A DNA stretch of 48,359 nt from Winogradskyella sp. (GCF_028289625.1 NZ_JANQOM010000009.1:1-48359); one strand, 5' to 3'. Numbered from the stretch's first letter, positions 13,696-21,409 are shown. Notes: generated by a model not told the origin, from the letters alone. Numbers and translations are program-made.

Positions 13696-14028
13696 TTACT
13701 TCCCAAGCATCAATAGCTCATTACAAACCACTTCAGTGGTATAACGTTTTATACCATCTTTATCCTCCCAGGTTCGTGTAGTTAATTTACCTTCTATAGC
13801 TACTTCTTTACCTTTGGTTACAAACTTCTCTACAATTTGTGCTGTTTTTCCCCAGGCAACGATGTTATGCCATTGGGTATCGGTGACACGTTCACCTTGT
13901 GCATTCTTATAGCTCTCGTTTGTGGCTATAGAAAATTTGGCTAAGGTCTTACCAGATTCTAGGTTAATGATTTCTGGATCATTACCTAGGTTACCAATCA
14001 ACTGTACTTTGTTTCTTAATGCGTTCAT
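13696..14028 (-). CDS. ssb: Single-stranded DNA-binding protein, short form
   Basis: 110 residues, one OB fold: MNALRNKVQLIGNLGNDPEI, LAKFSIATNESYKNAQGE, TQWHNIVAWGK and VAIEGKLTTRTWEDKDG are typical SSB strands. It ends at LLMLGK, so the usual acidic C-terminal tail that recruits replication and repair partners is missing. Short SSBs of this kind often occur beside a longer housekeeping SSB and may serve competence or recombination. The symbol denotes the family only. Confidence 0.9.
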   Translation of the reverse strand: MNALRNKVQLIGNLGNDPEIINLESGKTLAKFSIATNESYKNAQGERVTDTQWHNIVAWGKTAQIVEKFVTKGKEVAIEGKLTTRTWEDKDGIKRYTTEVVCNELLMLGK

Positions 14029-14513
14029 GTGTTCTAAATTTTTAATGTTAAACAGTTAATACTTTTATCCTGAACTCGTTTCAGGAACTTTTTAATTAAT
14101 GTCAAATTTTTATAACATTTCGACTGTACTCAATGTGGCTAATAATTCGACAAGGCAAAGATGCAACTGCTTACAAATCATAGTCGGTAGTTACCTATTT
14201 AAATTCGTTTGTAAATATTTGTAGTCGTTTGTAATTAACTAAAGCTTTGTTATTATAGGCATCTATATACAATTTACCACAAAGTTTAAAGAAAGTATTA
14301 CAAAACGGTGAAATCCGTTTTTTTTGATATTAAGTACGCAATTCATCTAACCCTATTTCGAACGTCACCGATTCGACGCTTCCCATCTGAGCATCCTGCC
14401 GACCATCCAAGGCCTAACTAAACTATTGCAGTCAATGAACGTTTTTATCTCTGTATCTCGTCGGCTGATTTGCCTATGAGCCAAAGACTATTAACACATA
14501 AAGAAAAATAAAA
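14029..14513. other. Intergenic region without recognised genes
   Basis: Mostly AT-rich. Bases about 14340-14440 are richer in GC than their surroundings and contain no good frame; they may be a relic of transferred DNA. No tRNA-like arm was found here. Confidence 0.5.
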
Positions 14514-14699
14514 TCAATCATTAGGTTCTCTTTCTTCTCTGTCAGGGTATGGTGCTGGTTCTGGTGAACTTTCTTCAGTTTCTACTTCTTCATCGATATA
14601 TTCAGGAGAACACATATTACAGGATATTGCAAAACAGCAAAAGACCAAGACTATTACATACTTCGCATATTTTTTAAGCACTGAAAACTGTTTACTCAT
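14514..14699 (-). CDS. Small lipoprotein, 61 residues
   Basis: The N-terminal basic region and hydrophobic stretch VIVLVFCCFAISC end in a lipobox (AISC). The mature part is acidic and Pro-rich (EEVETEESSPEPAPYPDREE). Its ATG overlaps the end of the upstream 40-codon gene by 8 bases (ATGAGTAA), so the two are probably translationally coupled. Function unknown; the acidic tail suggests a short surface or periplasmic linker protein. Confidence 0.55.
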   Translation of the reverse strand: MSKQFSVLKKYAKYVIVLVFCCFAISCNMCSPEYIDEEVETEESSPEPAPYPDREEREPND

Positions 14700-14814
14700 C
14701 GTCCTTTTTGTCCTCTTCAGGTTGGGGAACGGAAACCTTTAGAACATCGTCTAAAGTACCCTCTATTTCTAAGCTGTCGTCTTTATCGACTGGCTTTTTA
14801 TCTTCTTTTTTCAT
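14692..14814 (-). CDS. Small acidic protein, 40 residues
   Basis: ATG at 14814, stop at 14692. The text KKPVDKDDSLEIEGTLDDVLKVSVPQP ends in a charged EEDKKDDE tail. It is too short for most gene calls but is tied to the following lipoprotein gene by an 8-base overlap. The phrase 'EGTLDDVLKVSV' resembles short segments seen in small Bacteroidetes proteins, though I cannot name the family. Confidence 0.5.
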   Translation of the reverse strand: MKKEDKKPVDKDDSLEIEGTLDDVLKVSVPQPEEDKKDDE

Positions 14815-14924
14815 AGTGTAAAATTAACTATTTATTATAACACTTTAACATTGTGCTTGTAATAATTATGAAATTAAATCGTCTTATTATAAACGGATTA
14901 CATTGATTCAATTATAAAAATTTA

Positions 14925-14932
14925 TATCTTTG
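14925..14932 (+). promoter_or_regulatory. Promoter of the retropepsin operon
   Basis: TATCTTTG with a TTG at 14903-14905, 19 bases upstream, fits the Bacteroidetes consensus. The leader to the first ATG would be about 130 nt and starts with an A/T repeat. Confidence 0.6.
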
Positions 14933-15066
14933 CACCCCTTTATATAATATATAATATATATATTTGAGTAAATAATTCCTTTAGTATTGATTAAAAGCAC
15001 AATAATAAATTGATTATAAGCAAATTGATTAATCCGTTAAATATTTAATCTTAAAGCAATATCAAA

Positions 15067-15258
15067 ATGAGTGCAATTCTTAACATAGATTTTAATAAAG
15101 TAGATCAGCCTATGTTCTACACTGCCACTGAATTAACTACTGATGAAATATTATCTTCAGGAACTGATATTGAAAAAGTTGTTGAAGAAGCAGATAAAAC
15201 AGGCAAGGAGTTTGTTCTAAACTATATCACAAATCCAAAATATAATTTTATATTTTGA
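15067..15258 (+). CDS. Small protein, 63 residues, coupled to retropepsin-like gene
   Basis: ATG start, no signal peptide. Mixed helix/strand text with an acidic middle (TTDEILSSGTDIEKVVEEADKTGKEF). Its TGA overlaps the TTG start of the next gene (TTGA), so the pair is translationally coupled. It may be a partner, inhibitor or propeptide-like protein for the retropepsin domain. Family not recognised. Confidence 0.6.
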   Translation: MSAILNIDFNKVDQPMFYTATELTTDEILSSGTDIEKVVEEADKTGKEFVLNYITNPKYNFIF

Positions 15259-15689
15259 CAAAGGTAGAATATCCTTTTACCGATATAGGAAACGGCCATC
15301 ATAGACCTTATCTTCCAATAATCATATTGAATCCTAAAACGGGTCAAAACTGTATCACTAGAGCAATTTTAGACACTGGAGCTGATGATTGTATGATGCC
15401 TTTAATGGTTCATCAAAGAGCGGGTTTTAAAGTAGACAAAACCAAAAAACCCGATGGGCAAGTTTCGGGTATTGCAGGAAAAAAAATAGATGCTTGGAAA
15501 AAGACTATGATTATACAACTTCTTGATAAGGATAGAAAAGTTGTTGTAAAGACTACAAAGCCAATAAAGGTGGACTGTGTAATGATTAATCAAACCCCAC
15601 CTTTATTAGGAACTAAGACGTTCTTGCATGATATTAAGGTTACTTTAGATTATCCTAAAAAAACATTTACGTTAGAGTGGGAAAGTTAA
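15255..15689 (+). CDS. Retropepsin-like aspartyl protease
   Basis: 144 residues from a TTG start that overlaps the preceding stop. AILDTGADDCMMP is the retropepsin active site (DTGA), and the strand GTKTFLHDIKVTLDYPKKTFTLE forms the usual end. It probably acts as a homodimer. The gene's stop codon overlaps the stop of the convergent transposase by a few bases. Role unknown; with its small partner it could be a two-gene accessory module. Confidence 0.72.
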   Translation: MTKVEYPFTDIGNGHHRPYLPIIILNPKTGQNCITRAILDTGADDCMMPLMVHQRAGFKVDKTKKPDGQVSGIAGKKIDAWKKTMIIQLLDKDRKVVVKTTKPIKVDCVMINQTPPLLGTKTFLHDIKVTLDYPKKTFTLEWES

Positions 15690-16618
15690 TTCGTTAACCT
15701 CTTATAACTCAAAGTACTCTCGCTATCCACCAAAAACTTCTCAAAACGCTGTTGGCTATCTAAAGTTCTAGTATTAAAACGTGCGCTATATTCATCCAAA
15801 TAACGCTCTAAATGCTTATCACTAACTTGGTGATAAATACCGTACAAACCACGCTTTAAAACACTCCAAAAGTTCTCAATCGTATTGGTGTGAACTTGAC
15901 CCTCAACATAAATGTTAAGTGCGTGCTTCACGTTTTTGTGCGTGTAATATTTCTTTAACTGATTGTATGCAGGAGCTTCATCAGAATAGATAGTCGAATC
16001 GTTAGGAACATGGGTTCTAACAAAATCTACCATATTTTGGGTAGTCTCGCCACTTACATACTTTAAAGCCACCTTACCATCACGCTCGATTATACCGATA
16101 ACTACTTTTTTGGGTTTATAAGGCTTGCCCTCGTTTGTAATTTCCCTATCCTCTAAAGAACGTCTTTTCTTCAAGTGCTTGTTTCTTTCCTTGCCACCGA
16201 TATACGTGGCATCGGTTTCTACCATTTTTTTATCACCTAACATTTGTGGTGCTTTGTCCTTTAGCATTTCTCTAATACGGTGAAGCACATGCCATGCACT
16301 CTTTTGGGTAATACCCAAATCCAAAGCAAGTTGTACCGAACTAATACCTTTTTTGTGCGTTGTAGCCAAAAATATCGCCGCAAACCATATTCTAAGAGGA
16401 ATATTAGAATTGTGAAAGATAGTGCCAGTAGTGACCGTAAAATCCTTTCTACAATCCTTGTCACCACATCTAAAACCCCTGTTGGTTCTATATGTCTTAA
16501 CGCTTCCGCAATGAGGACAACAAACATCATTTCCCCATCTAATTTTTTCGTAGTAGTCTTTACAGGTACTTTCTTCTCTGAAGTAATCTAAAAGTTGTGG
16601 AAGTGATTTGAAATTCAT
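15686..16618 (-). mobile_element. IS1595/ISXO2-type transposase
   Basis: The start is taken at the ATG at 16618 (MNFKSLPQLLDYFREES...), 310 residues; the longer frame to 16681 adds an unlikely 21 residues. An N-terminal zinc ribbon (CPHCG...CGDKDC) precedes an ISXO2-like DDE domain (VETDATYIGG, YSDEAPAY, HTNTIENFWSVLKRG). I found no terminal inverted repeats or target duplication by eye, and the 3' end overlaps the neighbouring gene's stop, so this may be a solitary or domesticated transposase rather than a complete insertion sequence. Confidence 0.85.
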
Positions 16619-16640
16619 AGTTTTTAGTTTGATATATACA

Positions 16641-16658
16641 AATATATTCGAATATATT
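16641..16658. promoter_or_regulatory. 18-bp perfect palindrome in the transposase promoter region
   Basis: AATATATTCGAATATATT lies between the divergent transposase and small ORF. It may be an operator or a transposase end. TATATA-type flanks extend the symmetry loosely. Confidence 0.5.
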
Positions 16659-16700
16659 GATATACACAAACAATTATACAATTATTTTCGAGTTTTTTTG

Positions 16701-16708
16701 TAGTTTTG
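16701..16708 (+). promoter_or_regulatory. Promoter -7 element of the small ORF at 16746
   Basis: TAGTTTTG fits TAnnTTTG. It lies only 4 bases before an ATG at 16713, so translation more likely starts at the ATG at 16746. Confidence 0.55.
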
Positions 16709-16745
16709 TGTTATGACTACTTATAAAGAACAGCAAGAGAAGAAA

Positions 16746-16916
16746 ATGTCCTACGTCCTTCTTAAAAATTGCGAGGTAATCGGTACGTATGGAAATTTGA
16801 GGAAATTAGTTGAACATATGGAAAACACTGACTTCCCAAGTTATTGGACTTTAGTAAGAAAAGATTTTCCCATATCATTCGATTCATTCAAAATCTACAA
16901 AGTTAGACACTATTAA
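16746..16916 (+). CDS. Small protein, 56 residues
   Basis: An earlier in-frame ATG (16713) sits almost on the -7 element, so the ATG at 16746 (MSYVLLKNCEVIGTYGNL) is preferred. The text YVLLKNCEVIGTYGNLRKLVEHM is similar in layout to FVLMSDNKVVSVSSSMVEFM in the protein at 18006-18254, so the two may be distant paralogues. No membrane segment. Role unknown. Confidence 0.5.
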   Translation: MSYVLLKNCEVIGTYGNLRKLVEHMENTDFPSYWTLVRKDFPISFDSFKIYKVRHY

Positions 16917-17161
16917 AACCCATTTCATCGTTTTTATTAACCGAGTTATTAACAATATTATTGAGATTCGTTCTAAATAATCGTTGAAATACACATAATA
17001 TTAAATAAAAACGCACTAAAAACGCACATAAATACGACTTTATTGATTTTAACTCACTGCGATTCCCGTTTTGTATATTTTTTGTTTAATTCTATTTAAT
17101 ATTTAATACCTATATTTGAATATGATTAATAGCGAAAATATTGTTAGTTGTATTACCAAAT

Positions 17162-17680
17162 ATGAGTGTCTCTAGGGAGTTAATTGATGAGCTTATTAAA
17201 GCTAAGGATGACCTTGTTAATTTTAGAAATTCAATTAATGAAAAAATCAGTTATCTAGTTGACGTTATAGAATCTTATGGGTATGACGAAAAAGGAAACA
17301 ATATTCGCTCAGCAACAAATCTAACCGTTAAAGATGTTCTTGACCAATCTGAAGCATGGAAAAACTTTCCTCAAGTAGCCACTAAAGAAGCACAATTAAT
17401 GTGGCTTTTTGAAAATTTCTTTAATAAGGGAATCAAACTTTCAGAAGTTCAAAAACACTATGACAACCTTTCGTCGAAAAAGGGTCGTATTGATAATGTA
17501 GCAAGGAGGTTGAAAAAAGAAGGGAGGCTTGTTGTCGTCAAATACAATAGGTCTAATAAAATGAGTTTTTGGGGTTTGCCTTTATGGATAAAAGAAAATA
17601 AAGACTTTAGGCTGCAACACAAGCCAAATGAAAATTTACTGCCCTTGGATATATTTGACACCAAAGTAGTTAGAAAATAA
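17162..17680 (+). CDS. Hypothetical protein with possible winged-helix C-terminal part
   Basis: ATG at 17162 (MSVSRELIDELIKAKDDLVNFR) is preferred over a TTG at 17141; about 172 residues. The N-terminal third is a coiled-coil-like helix. The part from about residue 85 (EAQLMWLFENFFNKGIKLSEVQKHY...RIDNVARRLKKEGRLVVVKYNRSNK) looks like a helix-turn-helix/winged-helix fold: helix, recognition helix, then a strand pair. DNA binding is plausible. It is followed directly by the tRNA-Arg-like gene. No family recognised. Confidence 0.6.
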   Translation: MSVSRELIDELIKAKDDLVNFRNSINEKISYLVDVIESYGYDEKGNNIRSATNLTVKDVLDQSEAWKNFPQVATKEAQLMWLFENFFNKGIKLSEVQKHYDNLSSKKGRIDNVARRLKKEGRLVVVKYNRSNKMSFWGLPLWIKENKDFRLQHKPNENLLPLDIFDTKVVRK

Positions 17681-17705
17681 AAGGACTGCTGCAACAGTCC
17701 TAATT

Positions 17706-17779
17706 TCCCTTGTAGCTCAATTGGATAGAGCAATGCTGGTCGAAGGCATAGGTTAGAGGTTCGAATCCTCTCAAGGGCT
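17706..17779 (+). tRNA. tRNA-Arg(TCG)-like gene, degenerate
   Basis: Acceptor TCCCTTG/CAAGGGC (six pairs, with T-C mismatch at position 1-72), D-arm GCTC/GAGC, anticodon arm ATGCT-GGTCGAA-GGCAT, 5-nt variable loop, T-arm AGAGG-TTCGAAT-CCTCT. The anticodon position reads TCG, but position 33, normally U, is G. No encoded CCA. It could be a decayed tRNA, an integration-site remnant or a tRNA-like RNA. Confidence 0.5.
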
Positions 17780-17883
17780 CTAAATAGTCTTCCGTTTTTG
17801 GGAAGAAAGACTGGAAAAGTGCAAATACACCGTTCAAAAGTGTGCCGTCTCTCATAAGGATAGGGCTTTTGACTTACAGTCGG
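17780..17883 (+). ncRNA. Structured RNA downstream of the tRNA-Arg-like gene
   Basis: AGTCT/AGACT (with inner TCC/GGA) is followed by ACAC/GTGT, a D-arm-like GTCT...GGGC with AAGG in the loop, and an anticodon-arm-like TTTGA-CTTACAG-TCGGA (anticodon TAC, U33 present). It ends in the terminator at 17884-17916, whose hairpin resembles a T-arm (CGATG-TTCGTAC-CATCG). No acceptor stem could be formed, so it is not a complete tRNA. Confidence 0.4.
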
Positions 17884-17916
17884 AAAACGTCGATGTTCGT
17901 ACCATCGGCGTTTTTT
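17884..17916 (+). terminator. Terminator with T-arm-like hairpin
   Basis: AAAACG-T-CGATG pairs with CATCG-G-CGTTTT around a 7-nt loop (TTCGTAC), followed by T. It ends the tRNA-like transcript. Confidence 0.75.
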
Positions 17917-17962
17917 CATTTACGAAAGTATGTAATTAAATACAAAAAACAAAATAAATGCC

Positions 17963-18008
17963 CATATATCGTATATATGCCTATATTTGCTCATATATAG
18001 TATATATG
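17963..18008 (+). promoter_or_regulatory. Promoter flanked by two copies of a near-palindromic operator
   Basis: CATATATCGTATATATG (17963-17979) and CATATATAGTATATATG (17992-18008) differ at one base and flank a perfect -7 element TATATTTG (17982-17989). The second copy overlaps the ATG at 18006. This is the layout of an autorepressed promoter. Confidence 0.65.
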
Positions 18009-18254
18009 GAAATAAAAAACACTAACATAAAAAACCTTTTTGTTCTTATGAGTGACAATAAGGTGGTTAGCGTTTCATCTTCAATGGTAGAGTTCATGGA
18101 AAAAATACCAAATTTTATAGAAAACCATCGGTCAAAAAAATACTATCAAAATCATTTCAAAAACAACTCTATTTTATATTACAAGAATCCTATTACTGGT
18201 CAAGAAGTGACAGTGCAAAAGATTGTAAACACTTACCGGAACAAGAAAATGTAA
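18006..18254 (+). CDS. Small protein, 82 residues, with operator-flanked promoter
   Basis: The ATG at 18006 lies about 17 bases after the -7 element, so the longer frame from 17958, which begins upstream of the promoter, is rejected. The protein (MEIKNTNIKNLFVLMSDNKVVSVS...) is Lys/Asn-rich with aromatic residues and a basic C-terminus (QKIVNTYRNKKM). It may be related to the 56-residue protein at 16746. It could itself bind the repeats over its promoter; no known DNA-binding motif is clear. Confidence 0.6.
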   Translation: MEIKNTNIKNLFVLMSDNKVVSVSSSMVEFMEKIPNFIENHRSKKYYQNHFKNNSILYYKNPITGQEVTVQKIVNTYRNKKM

Positions 18255-18288
18255 AATAATTAGGATAATTACTACCTTACACCTAATT

Positions 18289-18519
18289 ATGACCCTCTAC
18301 GAGTTCAATTTGCTATCACTGGAAGAAAAACAAACGGCGGTTTGGGATAAGGGCGTGTTCTTGGACAGCTACGTCACAAAAGATGAAAGGATAAACTGCT
18401 ACGCCATAGATAGGTTCTTTGTGGAGGTACACTATGACGGTGAACATAATGTAATAACGGACGTTACGGCATTTAAATACGGCCACAACCTCGATAAATA
18501 CGCTAATCTGAATCTATGA
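18289..18519 (+). CDS. Small acidic protein, 76 residues
   Basis: ATG start. The text MTLYEFNLLSLEEKQTAVWDKGVFLDSYVTKDERINCYAIDRFFVEVHYD has an N-terminal helix followed by strands, a compact alpha/beta fold often seen in small Bacteroidetes proteins of unknown function. Its TGA overlaps the ATG of the next small membrane protein (ATGA), so they are coupled. No signal peptide. Confidence 0.6.
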   Translation: MTLYEFNLLSLEEKQTAVWDKGVFLDSYVTKDERINCYAIDRFFVEVHYDGEHNVITDVTAFKYGHNLDKYANLNL

Positions 18520-18617
18520 AACGCCCATTCAACAAAAGAGAACGATTTGTACTTGCTTTGCTCTTGGCTATCATAATAGTAAACTTTGTATTTATTGTTT
18601 GGGATATGAATAGATAG
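18516..18617 (+). CDS. Tiny membrane protein, 33 residues
   Basis: ATG overlaps the stop of the preceding gene (ATGA). A basic N-terminus (KRPFNKRER) is followed by one hydrophobic helix (FVLALLLAIIIVNFVFIVW). The coupling and clear helix make it likely to be real. It could be a membrane partner of the 76-residue protein. Its size and charge are also those of type I toxin peptides, but nothing else supports that. Confidence 0.55.
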   Translation: MKRPFNKRERFVLALLLAIIIVNFVFIVWDMNR

Positions 18618-18619
18618 TT

Positions 18620-18766
18620 TTAATCACCACGCAATATCCTGGTATATCGCCCATATTCCCAAGACATCCAAGCGACATAGATAATGGCAATGGCTATCAA
18701 GATTATGATAGCCCATTTGAGAAGCCAAAAGAAGATATCTACCAATTTTTTAACGAGTGGTTTCAT
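18620..18766 (-). CDS. Small membrane protein, 48 residues
   Basis: ATG at 18766, stop at 18620, two bases from the end of the convergent 33-residue gene. One hydrophobic helix (LLKWAIIILIAIAIIYVAWMSW) follows a basic N-terminus (KPLVKKL) and leads to a basic tail (YGRYTRILRGD). Its coding strand shares GGCTATCATAAT with the helix of the convergent gene. Function unknown. Confidence 0.5.
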   Translation of the reverse strand: MKPLVKKLVDIFFWLLKWAIIILIAIAIIYVAWMSWEYGRYTRILRGD

Positions 18767-18910
18767 GCCCTAAAATAGAGCGATAAATTTAAGGATTTTC
18801 CTATCTTGTGGTAAATTGTATATAGATGCCTTATTATAGAGCTTTATTGTAATTTTAATGGAAATAGTAAAAGTACACGTATACACTAATTATAGAGTCT
18901 TTAAAATAAA

Positions 18911-19309
18911 ATGAGTCTTAGGGAAGAGACATTAAAAAAGTATTTCGAAGGTCGAACGGTTATGTCAAAATTATGTCGCGAATTAAATAATTTTGTCGAA
19001 AGAAATGGAAATGAAGTTTCTTATGACATTACTGATATGACATCAGGTTTGGAGTTTAAAATAGAAAAGAAACATATTATAATGCTTGCAGACTCTTGTT
19101 TGAATAATCAACTTAAAACACAAGACCTAACTAATCTTGCATTGGTGCTAAGAGTCTCAGATTATTTTTCATGGGACAATTCGGAAAAAGATGGGGTTTT
19201 AATTGATGGTGTCTTAACAAATTGGGGAAATCCTGAAATTAATGGTGAGCTAACGAAGGAATATGTACAGTATTGTGCCTATTTCTTGGAAACTGGTGAA
19301 CATAGATAA
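18911..19309 (+). CDS. Hypothetical protein, 132 residues
   Basis: ATG start after an AT-rich gap. Mixed alpha/beta text with no signal peptide; the middle reads DMTSGLEFKIEKKHIIMLADSCLNNQLKTQDLTNLALVLRVSDYF, then DGVLIDGVLTNWGNPEINGELT. It resembles small cytoplasmic proteins found in Bacteroidetes accessory islands, perhaps immunity-like, but I cannot assign it. It is the last gene of the accessory island. Confidence 0.55.
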   Translation: MSLREETLKKYFEGRTVMSKLCRELNNFVERNGNEVSYDITDMTSGLEFKIEKKHIIMLADSCLNNQLKTQDLTNLALVLRVSDYFSWDNSEKDGVLIDGVLTNWGNPEINGELTKEYVQYCAYFLETGEHR

Positions 19310-19525
19310 AATAGAACGCTCTACAACAATTAACTAATCGTAATTAGGATAGTAAAAGAGCATTGATTCGCATTGTTGACGGAATCGATGATTCATACGG
19401 CTATAATAATCTTTCTCTGCTATTTTGTTCTTTCATTCTTTAAATAACTAATTTAATCTCTTTACAAACTTAGGACGGCTATAGTTCTTCATTAAATTTG
19501 TAGCCTTAAAACAACCGTTTACAAT

Positions 19526-20377
19526 CTACAAAATCACTCCCCACTCAAAATTGTCAGGATCTGGTCCGGTACGGAAATTTCTGTCTAGCGAATCTAAAAA
19601 GTTCATATCAGTTTCAGAAATTTTAAAATCAAATATATTGGAGTTGGCTATAATGCGTTCCTCTCTGCAAGATTTTGGTATTGTAATTACACCCTTTTGC
19701 AAATCGTATCGTAAAACAACTTGGGCGATACTTTTGCCATACTTTTCAGCTAATTTCTTTATTTCTGGTATTTCAAACACCTTTCCTTGCATTAAAGGTG
19801 ACCAAGCTTGATATTGTATGTTGTGTTGTTCGCAAAAATCCAGTAATTCTTGTTGCACTAAATAAGGGTGAAACTCCATTTGGTTCACCATTGGAACTAT
19901 GTCCACATCTGCCATTAAATCCTCTAATTGGTGTTGCAAAAAATTACACACTCCTATGGCACGCACACGTCCTTCTTTGTATAGTGCTTCGACCGCCTTC
20001 CATGTGTCTTTATATAATCCAACAACTGGCCAGTGCACTAAGTAGAGATCAACATAATCCATCTGTAGATTTCCTAAGCTTCTTTCAAAAGCGAACATCG
20101 TTTTATCATAGCCATGATCACTATTCCATACTTTGGTCGTTAAAAAAATATCTTCTCTATTAATGCTACTTGCCTCAACACCCAATCTAACATCGTTTTC
20201 GTTTCTGTATATAGCCGCTGTATCTATGTGGCGATAACCATTGTCTAGTGCTAATTTTACAGAGTTAGTAACTTCGTATCTATCTTTTGGCATGTAAGTC
20301 CCAAGACCTAAGTAAGGCATTTCTACTCCGTTATGTAATGTCCATGTTCCTGTTAAATCGGTAATTTTTTTATCCAT
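19526..20377 (-). CDS. Aldo/keto reductase
   Basis: 283 residues, AKR5-like length. The catalytic tetrad can be placed: D in HIDTAAIYRNE, Y in the same motif, K in LTTKVWNSDHG and H in YLVHWP. NADPH-binding residues fit IPKSCREERI near the C-terminus. It reduces aldehydes and ketones with NADPH in the cytoplasm; substrate not predictable. A minus-strand -7 element TAGTTTTG lies at 20451-20458. The neighbour upstream diverges. Confidence 0.92.
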   Translation of the reverse strand: MDKKITDLTGTWTLHNGVEMPYLGLGTYMPKDRYEVTNSVKLALDNGYRHIDTAAIYRNENDVRLGVEASSINREDIFLTTKVWNSDHGYDKTMFAFERSLGNLQMDYVDLYLVHWPVVGLYKDTWKAVEALYKEGRVRAIGVCNFLQHQLEDLMADVDIVPMVNQMEFHPYLVQQELLDFCEQHNIQYQAWSPLMQGKVFEIPEIKKLAEKYGKSIAQVVLRYDLQKGVITIPKSCREERIIANSNIFDFKISETDMNFLDSLDRNFRTGPDPDNFEWGVIL

Positions 20378-20747
20378 TATGAGATGTCTTTTATTTTTGA
20401 TGACAATCAGTAATCCCTTATTAAAATTGAGAGCTCATGATTAATAGTGGCAAAACTATAAAAGTCGAACAAACTATACCCAATTATTCTACATGATTAC
20501 GTTTTTATAAGACGAAACGTTACGTACTAGTTAGCACTTCTTCTACTCATAATATTGATAAATAGAAGTTTAAACGCTTTCTAATATACTCAGTTCATCG
20601 AAGTAAAATTATAGTTAATTGATGTTAATGCCTTTTAGTCGTACAAATAGTTATATAACCGAAAAATAATTTAGAGTTTGAAATAATTGTTTTTTATTTG
20701 TTTAAGTTCTTGAAAATAAAATAGATTTTAATAAAATTATATTAATA
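20378..20747. other. Divergent promoter region
   Basis: AT-rich spacer between the aldo/keto reductase and the 20748 gene. It contains TAGTTTTG on the minus strand (20451-20458), a good -7 element for the reductase gene. Nothing else recognised. Confidence 0.5.
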
Positions 20748-21251
20748 ATGAAAAAAGAGTATTTAGAAAAGGTACAAACCATTGACGATTTAATAACCGC
20801 TTTTTATGCCTGCCTTGGTGGTGAGCCAGGTGAAAAAAGAGACTGGGAGTTTATGAAGTTCTTGTTTCATCCTCAAGGAATGAAAATTGGTTATGAGTAC
20901 GACATAAACAAAAACTTTAGACCGCAATGGATACACCCAAATGATTATATAGAACGCATTGGGTTTTGGTTTAACAATACTCGAGAAACCGCTTTTTACG
21001 AAAGAGAATTAGGGAGAGTGGTGGAGACCTATGCAAACATTGGCCACGCTTTTAGTCATTGTGAGGCTTTTCATAGCAAAGAAGATATGGCTAACAATAA
21101 GCCTTATAAGCAAGATGTGAAAAGTATTCAGTTGGCCTACTACCAGGACAGATGGTGGATTGTGAACATGTTTTGGCATGGTGTTACTCCAGAGTTCCCT
21201 GTACCGGACAGATATAAGCAATTTCAGCAGTTTAGTTTCCCTAGAAAATAA
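20748..21251 (+). CDS. SnoaL/NTF2-like protein
   Basis: 167 residues, no signal peptide. The layout is typical of NTF2-like domains: N-terminal helix (TIDDLITAFYACLGGEPGEKRDWEFMKFLFHP), then HPNDYIERIGFWF, and a C-terminal sheet ending DRWWIVNMFWH. The F-HP motif after the first helices and the 'W-I-V-N' strand are usual. Many act as small enzymes or binding domains. No operon partner; function unknown. Confidence 0.6.
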   Translation: MKKEYLEKVQTIDDLITAFYACLGGEPGEKRDWEFMKFLFHPQGMKIGYEYDINKNFRPQWIHPNDYIERIGFWFNNTRETAFYERELGRVVETYANIGHAFSHCEAFHSKEDMANNKPYKQDVKSIQLAYYQDRWWIVNMFWHGVTPEFPVPDRYKQFQQFSFPRK

Positions 21252-21409
21252 TGCTGGCATTAGCTAAAAAGCATAGTAAAGATAATTTGAAAAGGGCCTG
21301 TAGCCTAGTTTACTAAGCCATGGATTCTTTTGAAATCAATTTTTAAGACATTAATATCGAAAGTTGAAAGTTTTATATAGAGCGAGATTATTAACATAAT
21401 CACTTTGTT

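Noticed and set aside
17458..17919. Minus-strand frame of 153 codons
   Set aside because: It runs antisense through the 17162 gene, the tRNA-Arg-like gene and the terminator; it is a shadow.
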